Part shown: one piece after another, positions 28,282-37,012 of the stretch
How the letters are laid out: the number at the start of each line of letters is the position of its first letter
How positions within the stretch are numbered: the stretch's first letter is position 1
Assembly (NCBI GenBank): GCA_030066015.1
Contig: JASJCL010000022.1
Location: 1-51,384 of the forward strand
DNA from: Desulfosarcinaceae bacterium
GTDB taxonomy: Bacteria; Desulfobacterota; Desulfobacteria; Desulfobacterales; Desulfosarcinaceae
DNA length: 51,384 bases
Direction: 5' to 3'
Translations under genes and position numbers: made by a program
The notes under the pieces: generated by a model
The model's database searches: none
Told to the model about the DNA's origin: nothing
What the model saw: only the letters and a program-made list of their open reading frames with translations

Positions 28282-31200
28282 CTATAGTTTGGCCACATTG
28301 ACCATGAAGGCCTTGGTTTCGGGAATGCGCGTATTGGGATCCCCGGCCGGCGGCGTGAGCAGGTTGGCGCTCTCCTCATTGCCGGAAGCCGGCCAGCGCC
28401 ATCCGTAGTGCCAGGGCAGGCCCACCTGGTGCACCGTCAAGCCGCCCACCTTGAATGGGGTCAAGCGTTTGCTGACCACGGCGGAACACTCCACCTTGCC
28501 ACGGGCCGAACTCACCATGACACGTTCGCCGTTCTGGATCCCTTTGAGTTCGGCCAACTCGGGGCTCAGCTCGACAAACATCTGGGGGTGCATCTCCAGG
28601 AGCCAGGGCTGGGTGCGTGTCATCAGCCCGGTCTGCCAATGCTCCGTAACCCGATAGGTGGAGGCCACGTAGGGATAACGCGGGTCGCAGGTGGCGTAGC
28701 TGTCCGCATCGGTCGTGTAGAGGGCCGCGGTGGGATTGACCATCTGCGGGTTGAGGAAATTTTTCTCCACCGGACACTCCAGGGGTTCGTAGTGCTCGGG
28801 GAAAGGGCCGTCGGCCCGGCCAGGACCGTAGATCTGGGCGTGGCCGTGCTTGCGCATGATGAAGGCGTAACGGGCGTCCTCCCGCCGGCTGCCGTCGGGA
28901 TTGGCCAGGGGATACCAGCCGCCATCGGGCACATCGCCGAGCCATTTGCGACTCGTCCACTTGCCGTCGGCCTTGTTGCCGGCAAAGCGGATTACCCAGT
29001 CCTTGGCATCCCAGGGTTGGCCTTTGGCGTCCACTGAGGCGCGGTTGTAAAGGATGCGCCGGTTGACAGGCCAGCACCAGGAGAACTCGGGGTAGAGGCC
29101 GATGCCGTTAACGGCGTCCTTCTGACCACGGCGGGCGGCCATGTTGCCCTTTTCGGTGTAACTATTGCAGTAGAGCCAATTGCCTGAACTGGTGGAGCCG
29201 TCGGCCTGGAGGAAGGCGAAGCTGGGGACCAGGGTTCCCGCCTTGTAGAGCTTATCCTTGATGGTGACATCTTTGGTGAAATAGCCGTTGATCTCCTTGG
29301 CCACCTTATGGGCGTCGAAAGCGTGATCGGTGGCGTAGTCCCACTTGAGGGCCCGGATCGGCTCGGGGAAGACGCCCGAACCAGCATAGGCCGCTTTGAT
29401 CTTGTGGCCCAACTCCAGGATGATGTCGCCGTCGGGCCGGCTGTTGCCAAGGGGTTTGGGCCCCTGATAGCGCCACTGCATCCAGCGACCGCTGTTGGTG
29501 ACGCTGCCCTCCTTTTCCGCAAAGGCGGCCGCCGGCAGCATGAACACCTCGGTGGCGATCTTGGCGGGATCCATGCCCGGCCCCTTCCAGAAGGAGCCCG
29601 TCTCGTTGTCGAAGAGGTTGACGTTCACCATCCACTCCAGGTTGGCCATGGCCTCGCGGTTCTTGCCGGCATTGGAGCCAGAGCAGGCCGGGTTTTGGCC
29701 CCAGGCAAGGAAGCCCTTGACCTGCTTCTTGTACATGGCGTCGAAGAGGTCGAACCAGGAGTAACCCTTGTCGTCGTCCACTTTGGGCAGCCAGCTGTAG
29801 CCGAAGTCATTGGCCGCCGTGGCGTCCCCGCCGAAGAAGGATTTCAGCAGGCTCACACTATACTTGGGATAGTTCTGCCACCAGTTGGCCGAAAGGAGAT
29901 CGCTGCTCTTGGGTGTCCATTTGCCGTTGTAGGCCGCTAGATCGACGTTGGAGGCCCGCGGCGTTTTGAGGTAGCCGGGCCAGATGTGCCAGAGCAGGCA
30001 GTGGTCGGTACTGCCCTGAACGTTGGACTCACCGCGCAGCGCGTTGACGCCGCCGCCGGCCACGCCCATATTGCCCAGAAGGAGCTGAATGATGGCCATG
30101 GTGCGAATGTTCTGGGTACCGGTCGTGTGCTGGGTCCAGCCCATGGCGTACATGATGGTACCGGCCTGGCCACGTTTGCCAGTTGCACAATAGGCCTTAT
30201 ACACCTTGAGCAGATCCGCTTCGGGTGTCCCGGTGATCTTGGAGACCACCGCTGGTGTGTAGCGCTTGAAGTGCGTCTTCAGCAATTGAAAGACCGAGCG
30301 CCGGTGCGCCAGGCTAGGGTCCATCTTGGGAACACCATTGGCGTCGGTCTCGAATCCCCATTGAGACTTGTCATACTTACCCAGTCCGGGCCCCTCGGGC
30401 GTCTTCTCATACCCGCTGAAAAGCCCGTTTTTGAAGCTATAAGATTTCTTCACGATGAAGCTGGCGTTGGTATACTCGGCCACGTACTCCTCGTGGTACA
30501 GCTTGTTGTCCAGGATGTACTTGATCATGCCGCCGAGGAAGGCGATGTCGGTGCCTGAACGCAAGGGCGCATAAATATCGGCCTTGGAGGATGTGCGTGT
30601 AAAGCGTGGGTCAACGCTGATGAGGGTCGCCCCCTTCTGCTGGGCGGCGGCGACATATTTGAACGAGACCGGGTGGTTTTCGGCAGCATTGCTGCCCATG
30701 ATTAAAATGCAATCACTGTTTTGAATGTCGATCCAGTGATTGGTCATCGCGCCGCGTCCGAACGACTCTGCCAGAGCCGCAACTGTGGCGCTGTGTCAAA
30801 TCCTGGCCTGATGTTCGATGTAGACCAGTCCCAGGGAGCGCAACAGGGCCTGGTAGGTCCAGCACTCCTCATTGTCCAGGGCCGCGCTTCCAACCGACGC
30901 GATCGCCCTGGTGCGGTTGACCACCTGACCCTTGCTGTTTTTGGCTTCGAAGCTGGTATCGCGGGTGGCCTTGATCCGCTGGGCGATCTGCTCCAAGGCC
31001 CAGTCCCACGAGACGGTGCGCCACTCTTTGGCGTGGGGCGCCCGGTACATGGGCTCGGTGAGCCGATTTTCGTTTTCCACCAGCTGACGCAGGGAGGCGC
31101 CTTTACTGCAGAGAGAGCCGCGGTTGATCACGTGGTCGGGATCCCCCTCGATGTTGATGACGCGGCCGTCACCCTGTTTGCTGGTATGGACAATGGCCCC

Positions 31201-31371
31201 GCAGCCTACCGCGCAGTAGCAGCAGATGGTGGTGGTCTCTTTGGCATACTGGGTTTTGAGCATCTGGGCGTGGGCCTTGATGGGTGTCAGGTCGAAGCCC
31301 AGACGGCTCACAGTCAAACCGGCGGCCGTGGCGCCGGTCAACTGCATGAATTTACGCCGACTGATCTGCAT
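28282..31371 (-). CDS. fdhA: Formate dehydrogenase catalytic subunit, selenoprotein (Sec192)
   Basis: 1029 residues including selenocysteine at the TGA 30796-30798. The start at 31371 has AAGGAGG upstream and opens with a Tat signal (SRRKFMQLTGATAAGL). The [4Fe-4S] ligands are CCYCAVGCG and later SLCSKG. The recoded site reads EHQARI-TGA-HSATVAALAESFGRGAMTNHW, the classical formate dehydrogenase Sec context. Mo/W-bis-MGD binding segments follow (DCILIMGSNAAENHP). C-terminal VELSPELAELKGIQNGERV is the usual molybdopterin-dinucleotide domain. Sec at ~192 matches periplasmic sulfate-reducer enzymes. Without recoding the product would stop at residue 191. It is the first gene of the fdh operon. 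Confidence 0.96.
30762..30798 (-). promoter_or_regulatory. SECIS hairpin of fdhA
   Basis: The TGA is followed by 15 nt, then GCGGCTCT, loop GGC and AGAGTCGT, an 8-bp stem with two G-U pairs. Position and loop fit bacterial SECIS elements. Spacing is identical to the hairpin in the hydrogenase gene. Confidence 0.85.
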
Positions 31372-31622
31372 GAGTGACAGCCTCCTTTCGCAACGCTGTA
31401 AGGTCACGCCGGCCCCGGGTCCATGGACCTGTCCGGCAAATGGGGTTTATAGAGCCAAAGCGGATGATGGAATCGGGGAGCCCTGCCGGCACCGCAGAGA
31501 GGTGCTCGATCGTAAAACGGACTTGGGTGGCGCCAAGGCCGGCAGGTGCTCCCACGGCGATCATTCGCTACGATTTTCAGTTGTGTAGCAAATGGGGGTT
31601 ACTGAAAGGTTAATCTACGGGG
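31372..31622 (-). promoter_or_regulatory. Intergenic region upstream of fdhA with inverted repeat
   Basis: About 250 bases between the large regulator gene and fdhA. TTTCAGT and ACTGAAA arms at 31575-31581 and 31601-31607 form an inverted repeat with a 19-base gap. It has no T run, so it is more likely a binding site than a terminator. No clear -35/-10 pair could be fixed. Confidence 0.35.
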
Positions 31623-34600
31623 TTAGGAAGCGTCACCGGCCTGAATCTGTTGGTAGATAAGCTGGGTGCGGGTATCTGGCAGGGCGCCCAGTTGCTGCAT
31701 CAGGGCATCGGCGAAGGCTTGGTAGACCCGCAACGCATCCCCCCTTCGGCCCAGACGGGCGTACAACTCCATCAGCGCCTGGGCGGCGGCCTCCAGGCAG
31801 GGGTCTCGCTGCAGCAGTTCGGCAAATCCATCCGCGGCGTCTTTGAACTGTCCCTGTTGAATCAATAGCCGCGCCTCGGTCTCGGTGACCTGCAGATAGG
31901 TGTCCCGCAAGGCCAAGCGCTTCATCTCCGCCCAGGGCGCATAGGGCTCCTCCGGCAAAAAGTCGCCACGGTATAGCCGGCGCGCTCGCCCACAGAGGCC
32001 GAGCAGGGCGTCGACCTCTAGTCGGGTACCGCCGGTGCGGATCTTTTTGGCGGCGTCGAGAAAGCGCGGCACATCCACCCGGCAGTGGTCTGGGTCCAGG
32101 GAGATGCGTCCTTCGTGGAGATGCAGGTAAGCCGAACGCACCCCACGCTCCAAATCGGGTTCCAGCACCTTGCGCAGCCGGTGAAGCGTAACCTTGAAGT
32201 TTCGTCCTGCGGCAGTGGGGTCCGCCTCGGGCCAGAGGGATTCAGTGAGGATCTCCTTGGGAATGTCTCGCAACCCGTGGACGATGACGGCCTTGAGGAG
32301 GAGTTTGGGCAGACGGCCGCCCCATTGTCGATCGAGGATGGGACCCCGACCCGCGATGGTGACGCTGAGACCGCCGAAGGTATGGATGTTCATCAGTGGT
32401 ATCGTCTGTTCGCCGGCCGCCACAGCTATGGGCGCAGCGCCCGTCGGGGTCGGCGTCCCCATCGCCGGCGCCTCAGCGGCGGCCTCAACCGCTGTCGCGG
32501 CCGAGTGGGATTCGCCGCTGCTATCGGCTTTCAGGAGGCGGTCCAGTTCTCCGACATCCGCGCCAGATAGAAAGAGGAAAGCGGACCTTTCCCCGTCGGT
32601 CAGGAGGGTCCAGGCGGCCCGCAGGTGAGCGGCCGCGGCATCACGCTTTGCCGCATCATGGTGAACCAGGGCCATGGCCAAGTGGGCCTCGGCCAACAGG
32701 TTGGGCTGGCCACGCCTCACCCAGGCTTGGCGCAGCAGCCGGTTCAGGACCGTTCGGGCCGTTTTCCCATCCCCCTTGCGTCGGAGGGTCAGCCCGAAAA
32801 TCAGGTCGGACTGGGCCTTGTACAGCTCCTGGGACGCCGACTGCTGCCAGCGGCGCGACGCCATCGTCACCTGCCGATGGGCCAAGTCGTGATGGGCCAG
32901 GTGATAATTGGCCAACGCCATCATGCGCAGGGCCAACCCTTCGTAGATGGGGTTGGCGGCCAAGGCGGCCACATCCCCCAGCTGGTAGCCGAATTGGAGC
33001 GCCTGGCGAGCATCCTTGCGGCCAATCGCCAGCCATCCGCAGAGGTCCAAATAGACCGGATAGAGGAAGATCAGACCGAAGGACTCGATCTCCTCCTTTA
33101 GGTGTTCAAGGCGTTGACCGGCATCCTGGTGGGCCCCCTTTTGGATGGCCAGCTCGATGCGCACCAGCCGATCGAGGATGCGGTATTCAGGGTAGGTGCT
33201 GCAGTGATCGCTGTCCGCCGCCGCCGACAGGGCTTTCTTGGCAGCGTCGAAGTCCCCTCGATAGATCTCCCCCAGGGCAAGCCCCACCATGGCATTCAGA
33301 CGCAGCGCGTCATCCCCCATCTGTTCGGCCAATAGCACTGCCTTGCGACAGGCGGCGCAGCCCCGCTCGACGTCGTAACCGCCCACGATTCGCCCGATAC
33401 CCACCTGCAGCCACAGCATGGTGCGGGCGAAGAGGTAGTGCAGGGTGCCCTTCATCTCCGCCATGAGCGATTCGGCGGCGTCCATCCATTGCATTTGCCG
33501 GGCCACGTCGGTGCCCAGAAAAACACCGCTCTCGATCAGGAAGGCCAGGGCCAACAACTCCCCGCGTCGGTCCCGTTCGGCGCGGAATTGATTCAGGGCG
33601 ATGGCCAGATCCTCTTGATTGTGGTGCCCGCCATGGATGCGCCGGCTGAGTACCCGCAGCAGTCGGAGCCAGGGATCCTGGTTTACACTGCGGTCGGTCA
33701 GTCGCTCAAGCCATGCCGCCAGATCTGTCTGGCGTCCCCGGATGAAGAGGTCGAGTCCGATCTTTTTCACGCCGGCCGCTGCTTTGGCCTGTCTGCCGGC
33801 CCGCAGATAGTGGGCAATGGCGTTTTCCGTGGCGCCGTGCTCCCAGTAGAGATCACCGGCCCGCTCTTCGAGGGCATTGACCTCCTCGGGAGCGGTTTGT
33901 TCCGCCAGGCGGACCCGCAGGAACGCGTGGAAGAGATGATTATAGCGGTAAAGGCGCCGGCCGTCCTCCTGCTCAAAGGCCTGAATGAAGAGGTGGCGCT
34001 GCATCAATTCCTCTATGAACGGTTGGGCGTTGCCGACATCGCAGAGCCGTGAGGCGTCAGCAACGCTCAACCCATCCAGCACTGCGCTGCGCAGGAGAAA
34101 GGTTTGGATCGCCTCCGGCTGGGCGGTGAAGACCGTCTCCGAAAAAAACCGCAGCGCGTCGCCGGAAAGCTGGGCGGGCGCCTCCTCCACCAGGTACCGG
34201 GAACGGCGGTCTGCAGGAATTCGCGCCAGAACGGCGCTGAGGAGAACCAATCCACCGACCCAGCCACCCGTCATCGCTTCGAGGCGGCGCACTTCAGCCG
34301 GGCGCAGCACCATGGACAGTACCTGTTTGAAAAAAGTCTCTATCTCCGTCGGTGTGAATGCCAGCTCGGCGTTGGGGATCACCAGCGCCTGACGACGAAC
34401 GCTGAGCTGTTGAAATTTCAGGCGAGGTTCGCGGCGCGACAGCAACAGCAGCCGCAAACCGATGGGTTGGTGGTCCAGCAGCGTCTGTAGCAAATCAAAA
34501 CTGGCCGAAGCTCGGGGAAGATGTTCAAGCCCATCGATCACCAGCAGGCCTTCGGCCTGCCAGCCAACAAATAGCGCCTGGAGGCGGGCCTGCCAGCGGG

Positions 34601-34931
34601 CCGCCCCCTCCCCCGGCCCCAGTGCCAGCACGGGCTTTTCCAAAAAACGGTCCGGTTCGCGAAGGAGGTCGGCATGGTCCAAGGCGCGGACCAGCAGATA
34701 GTAAAGGTTGGCCGGATCGGCAGCCGCGCGGTCGAGGTCGATCCAGGCCACTGGGCTGTCCACGGTGTCGATGTAGGCGGCCGCAAGGGTGGTTTTACCC
34801 TGCGCGGCCTGCCCCAGGAGGAGAACCACCTTTGGCGCGGGACGCGTTTCAAGTCGCGCCATTAGACGAGGGCGCGCGACGATGGGCGGTAATTTCGGCG
34901 GTGTGAAAGTGGCGGTTAGATGCGCCTCCAT
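31623..34931 (-). CDS. MalT-type ATPase-TPR regulator with SARP/BTAD output domain
   Basis: 1102 residues. The N-terminus (FTPPKLPPIVARPRL) and the P-loop GQAAQGKT at 40-47, Walker B LLVIDGLEH at ~129-137 and LLLLSRREPRL are as in MalT/STAND-type transcription activators. A long TPR-like helical region fills ~350-790. From ~843 (MNIHTFGGLSVTI) comes an OmpR-like winged helix (LLKAVIVHG...LTESLWPEA...NFKVTLHRLRKVLEP) and a BTAD (YRGDFLPEEPYAPW onward), the SARP output module, in place of the LuxR helix-turn-helix of MalT. Such proteins bind an inducer, oligomerise with ATP and activate transcription. It lies just upstream of fdhA in the same direction, so formate metabolism is a possible target, but this is inference. 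Confidence 0.85.
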   Translation of the reverse strand: MEAHLTATFTPPKLPPIVARPRLMARLETRPAPKVVLLLGQAAQGKTTLAAAYIDTVDSPVAWIDLDRAAADPANLYYLLVRALDHADLLREPDRFLEKPVLALGPGEGAARWQARLQALFVGWQAEGLLVIDGLEHLPRASASFDLLQTLLDHQPIGLRLLLLSRREPRLKFQQLSVRRQALVIPNAELAFTPTEIETFFKQVLSMVLRPAEVRRLEAMTGGWVGGLVLLSAVLARIPADRRSRYLVEEAPAQLSGDALRFFSETVFTAQPEAIQTFLLRSAVLDGLSVADASRLCDVGNAQPFIEELMQRHLFIQAFEQEDGRRLYRYNHLFHAFLRVRLAEQTAPEEVNALEERAGDLYWEHGATENAIAHYLRAGRQAKAAAGVKKIGLDLFIRGRQTDLAAWLERLTDRSVNQDPWLRLLRVLSRRIHGGHHNQEDLAIALNQFRAERDRRGELLALAFLIESGVFLGTDVARQMQWMDAAESLMAEMKGTLHYLFARTMLWLQVGIGRIVGGYDVERGCAACRKAVLLAEQMGDDALRLNAMVGLALGEIYRGDFDAAKKALSAAADSDHCSTYPEYRILDRLVRIELAIQKGAHQDAGQRLEHLKEEIESFGLIFLYPVYLDLCGWLAIGRKDARQALQFGYQLGDVAALAANPIYEGLALRMMALANYHLAHHDLAHRQVTMASRRWQQSASQELYKAQSDLIFGLTLRRKGDGKTARTVLNRLLRQAWVRRGQPNLLAEAHLAMALVHHDAAKRDAAAAHLRAAWTLLTDGERSAFLFLSGADVGELDRLLKADSSGESHSAATAVEAAAEAPAMGTPTPTGAAPIAVAAGEQTIPLMNIHTFGGLSVTIAGRGPILDRQWGGRLPKLLLKAVIVHGLRDIPKEILTESLWPEADPTAAGRNFKVTLHRLRKVLEPDLERGVRSAYLHLHEGRISLDPDHCRVDVPRFLDAAKKIRTGGTRLEVDALLGLCGRARRLYRGDFLPEEPYAPWAEMKRLALRDTYLQVTETEARLLIQQGQFKDAADGFAELLQRDPCLEAAAQALMELYARLGRRGDALRVYQAFADALMQQLGALPDTRTQLIYQQIQAGDAS

Positions 34932-35131
34932 GGACTACCCACAATCGAGGGCGAGTGACAGTTCGGAACCATCGCTTCAGGCGTTCGACCTGAATCGCGG
35001 AACGGGCTGAAAATCCTCTTAGCAGAAAGCGATTGGATTGAAAACCGGGTGGCTGGCGATCTTCAGGGCTATTTGTCAAACAGTGACCGCTGTGCTAGAT
35101 TGGGGCCGCTTCAGTGTGAGGAGGGACATCC
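34932..35131. other. Divergent region between regulator and REC-STAS gene
   Basis: 200 bases between two divergent starts. The REC-STAS gene has GAGGAGGG about eight bases upstream of its ATG. TTGTCA at 35074 could be a -35 element but no matching -10 was convincing. Confidence 0.3.
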
Positions 35132-35851
35132 ATGCGAAAAGTGTTGGTCATCGATGACGAAAAGGCGACCCTGACCATGTTCGGCCTCTTCTTAAAGGCC
35201 TATGGTTACGCCGTTCTGACCGCCGAAAATGGGGAGCGGGGTCTGGACCTCCTCAATGTCGAAGCGCCCTCCATCGTTTTTACCGATCTGAAGATGCCGG
35301 GGATGGATGGATTTGCGGTCCTGCGCAGCATCAAACGCCTCAAGCCGGCCACCGAGGTGATCGTCATCACCGGCCACGGCGATATGGATCTGGTCATCCA
35401 GGCTCTGAATCTGGAAGCGACCGATTTCATTAATAAACCTGTTACCCGCAGGGCGCTCGATGCGGCCCTCAAACGGGCCGAAACGCGCCTTCAGCTTCGC
35501 CACCCACAATCGGCCGAGATCACCCTTAAGGACGTCGGACGCATCGCCCGTATTGATATCGGCGGCACCCTGGGAAAGGAGAGTCGTCCCGCCCTCAAGG
35601 AGGTGTTTCAGCAGGCATTCAGCGCCCAGACGGGTGTCGTGCTGCATTTCGAGCGCAATGCCGCCGTCAATGGTGCCGGGATCGGCGACCTGGCGACCTG
35701 GCTGGCCAAGCTGCGCCGGCGGCAGACACGAGCCGCCATCAGCGGCCTATCGGATAATTTCCAGACCATTTTCGAGATGGTCGGCCTGGGCCGCTATGCG
35801 GATTTCTTCCCCAGTGCCGAAGAGGCGATCCGGGACCTGGAGGGCTCCTGA
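35132..35851 (+). CDS. Response regulator with C-terminal STAS-like domain
   Basis: 239 residues. The receiver domain is complete: acidic pocket D8-D9, phospho-acceptor D52 (FTDLKMPGMDG), T80 and K102 (NKPV). Residues ~126-239 resemble an anti-sigma-antagonist (STAS) fold (ARIDIGGTLGKESRPALKEV ... FQTIFEMVGLGRYADFFPSAEEAI). The normal phosphorylated serine site of anti-anti-sigma factors (D-S-S-G) is replaced by VNGAG, so control by a serine kinase is unlikely and the receiver probably governs binding. No DNA-binding domain is present. No kinase is adjacent; the orphan kinase at 24596 is a candidate partner only by absence of others. Confidence 0.85.
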   Translation: MRKVLVIDDEKATLTMFGLFLKAYGYAVLTAENGERGLDLLNVEAPSIVFTDLKMPGMDGFAVLRSIKRLKPATEVIVITGHGDMDLVIQALNLEATDFINKPVTRRALDAALKRAETRLQLRHPQSAEITLKDVGRIARIDIGGTLGKESRPALKEVFQQAFSAQTGVVLHFERNAAVNGAGIGDLATWLAKLRRRQTRAAISGLSDNFQTIFEMVGLGRYADFFPSAEEAIRDLEGS

Positions 35852-35877
35852 GGCCACCGCCTGTGACCATCCGCACC

Positions 35878-35918
35878 CAAAAATCAAACGCCCCCGACAG
35901 TCAACACTGCAGGGGGCG
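35878..35918 (-). terminator. Terminator of the acidic orphan gene
   Basis: On the minus strand CGCCCCC pairs with GGGGGCG around a loop that holds its own CAGT/ACTG stem, followed by TTTGATTTTT. It lies 60 bases past the stop of the minus-strand gene at 35978 and may also slow plus-strand transcripts from the REC-STAS gene. Confidence 0.8.
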
Positions 35919-35977
35919 ATCCCTTCCCTCACGCGGCGGTCGGCGAGGGTGTTATCGGCGCGGCACGGAGGACCACA

Positions 35978-36460
35978 TCAGCCGTCGTCGATGCCGCCGG
36001 CGTCACCGTCGGTCATTTTAAGAGAGGATTTCAGCTTACTGAATATTTTCTGCCCCTCTTCATCGTCATCTTCAATCTCCTCTTCGAGAAGATCGTCGAC
36101 CACCACCTCCTCATCGTCATCGGACGCTTCGGGGAGGCTCTCGCTCGTCTTAACGCCCTCTTGCGCGAACAACTCCTTGTCATCGAAAAACAGCTCAGTG
36201 GCGGGAAGATCGTCGCTGGCAATGAGGCCGATGACGGCATCCGCAATCTGGTCGGCGTAGAACCCTGGCGGGTACATATTATTGGTGCGGATCGCTTCGA
36301 TCAAGGCCGACTTGCCGTGCGTCCGGGCCGTCGCCAGGTCCGCAGTCGCGTAGCTCTCCTGACACAGTAATGAGAGCATCTCCTTGTCCAGCTCGGCATA
36401 CTCCTTGACGATGATCTCCGCACCGTCTTCCGATTTTTCGATCACATATTTTTGCTTCAT
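35978..36460 (-). CDS. Acidic protein of unknown function
   Basis: 160 residues, not recognised. GGAGA ends about eight bases before the ATG and a good terminator follows the stop, so it is a real single-gene unit. Residues 1-95 look globular (MKQKYVIEKSEDGAEIIVKE, then SLLCQESYATADLATAR and NNMYPPGFYADQIADAVIGL). Residues ~110-140 are strongly acidic (runs of D and E), followed by a short basic segment. No signal peptide or membrane helix. The single cysteine is near 33. Acidic tails of this kind often mediate binding to basic proteins or metal, but no function can be assigned. Confidence 0.75.
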   Translation of the reverse strand: MKQKYVIEKSEDGAEIIVKEYAELDKEMLSLLCQESYATADLATARTHGKSALIEAIRTNNMYPPGFYADQIADAVIGLIASDDLPATELFFDDKELFAQEGVKTSESLPEASDDDEEVVVDDLLEEEIEDDDEEGQKIFSKLKSSLKMTDGDAGGIDDG

Positions 36461-36638
36461 GGGGCGTCTCCTAGGAGCCTTTTGGCGTTGCTATTCCAAA
36501 GGCGGGATCATTTCAGCCCATGCCAAAACCACAATTCCCCTAGGTTGTCAACATCGATTTCAAGAGCGTTTGACAATAGCTTTCATTAATTATATTGACC
36601 CCCATATCGGTAGGTGCTAATGAGACGGATTCAAATCT

Positions 36639-36724
36639 GGAGGGATGGCCGAGTGGTTTAAGGCGGCGGTCTTGAAAACCGTTGAGCGAAAGCTCCGTGG
36701 GTTCGAATCCTACTCCCTCCGCCA
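36639..36724 (+). tRNA. tRNA-Ser (anticodon TGA), CCA encoded
   Basis: 86 nt, with acceptor GGAGGGA/TCCCTCC, anticodon loop CTTGAAA (TGA at 34-36), a long variable arm typical of class II tRNAs, T loop TTCGAAT, discriminator G and CCA. The TGA anticodon pairs with UCA serine codons and is not a selenocysteine tRNA. Confidence 0.95.
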
Positions 36725-36847
36725 TTTTCGTTGCGTCGTAAACTCGTCGGCGCCGCAATTCGATTGGGGAGTCTGGCCGGACCGTCAGATCCAGATATCA
36801 AGCGCCAACCAGAGACGATTCGATGAATTAGCACATAGACGGCACCC

Positions 36848-36940
36848 GGAGAGATGGCCGAGTCGGCTGAAGGCGCTCGCCTGCTAAGCGAGTGTGGGGG
36901 GAAACTTCCACCGAGGGTTCGAATCCCTCTCTCTCCGCCA
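36848..36940 (+). tRNA. tRNA-Ser (anticodon GCT), CCA encoded
   Basis: 93 nt, acceptor GGAGAGA/TCTCTCC, anticodon stem CTCGC/GCGAG with loop CTGCTAA (GCT), a long variable arm, T loop TTCGAAT, discriminator G and CCA. It lies 123 bases after tRNA-Ser(TGA) in the same direction and probably shares its transcript. Confidence 0.95.
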
Positions 36941-36949
36941 CCCATATGC

Positions 36950-36985
36950 AAAAGCCACTTTGGGGCCCGCCCCAAAGTGGCTTTT
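36950..36985. terminator. Bidirectional terminator after tRNA-Ser genes and the PiT gene
   Basis: AAAAGCCACTTTGGGGC and GCCCCAAAGTGGCTTTT form a 17-bp perfect stem with a two-base loop. A and T flanks make it work in both directions: after the tRNAs on the plus strand and after the phosphate transporter on the minus strand. Confidence 0.92.
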
Positions 36986-37012
36986 CTATTACACCGATCG
37001 ATACGCGCGGAC

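Noticed and set aside
36639-36724. tRNA with TGA anticodon as a selenocysteine tRNA
   Set aside because: A TGA anticodon reads UCA. A selenocysteine tRNA would need anticodon TCA and an 8-bp acceptor stem. This is an ordinary tRNA-Ser.
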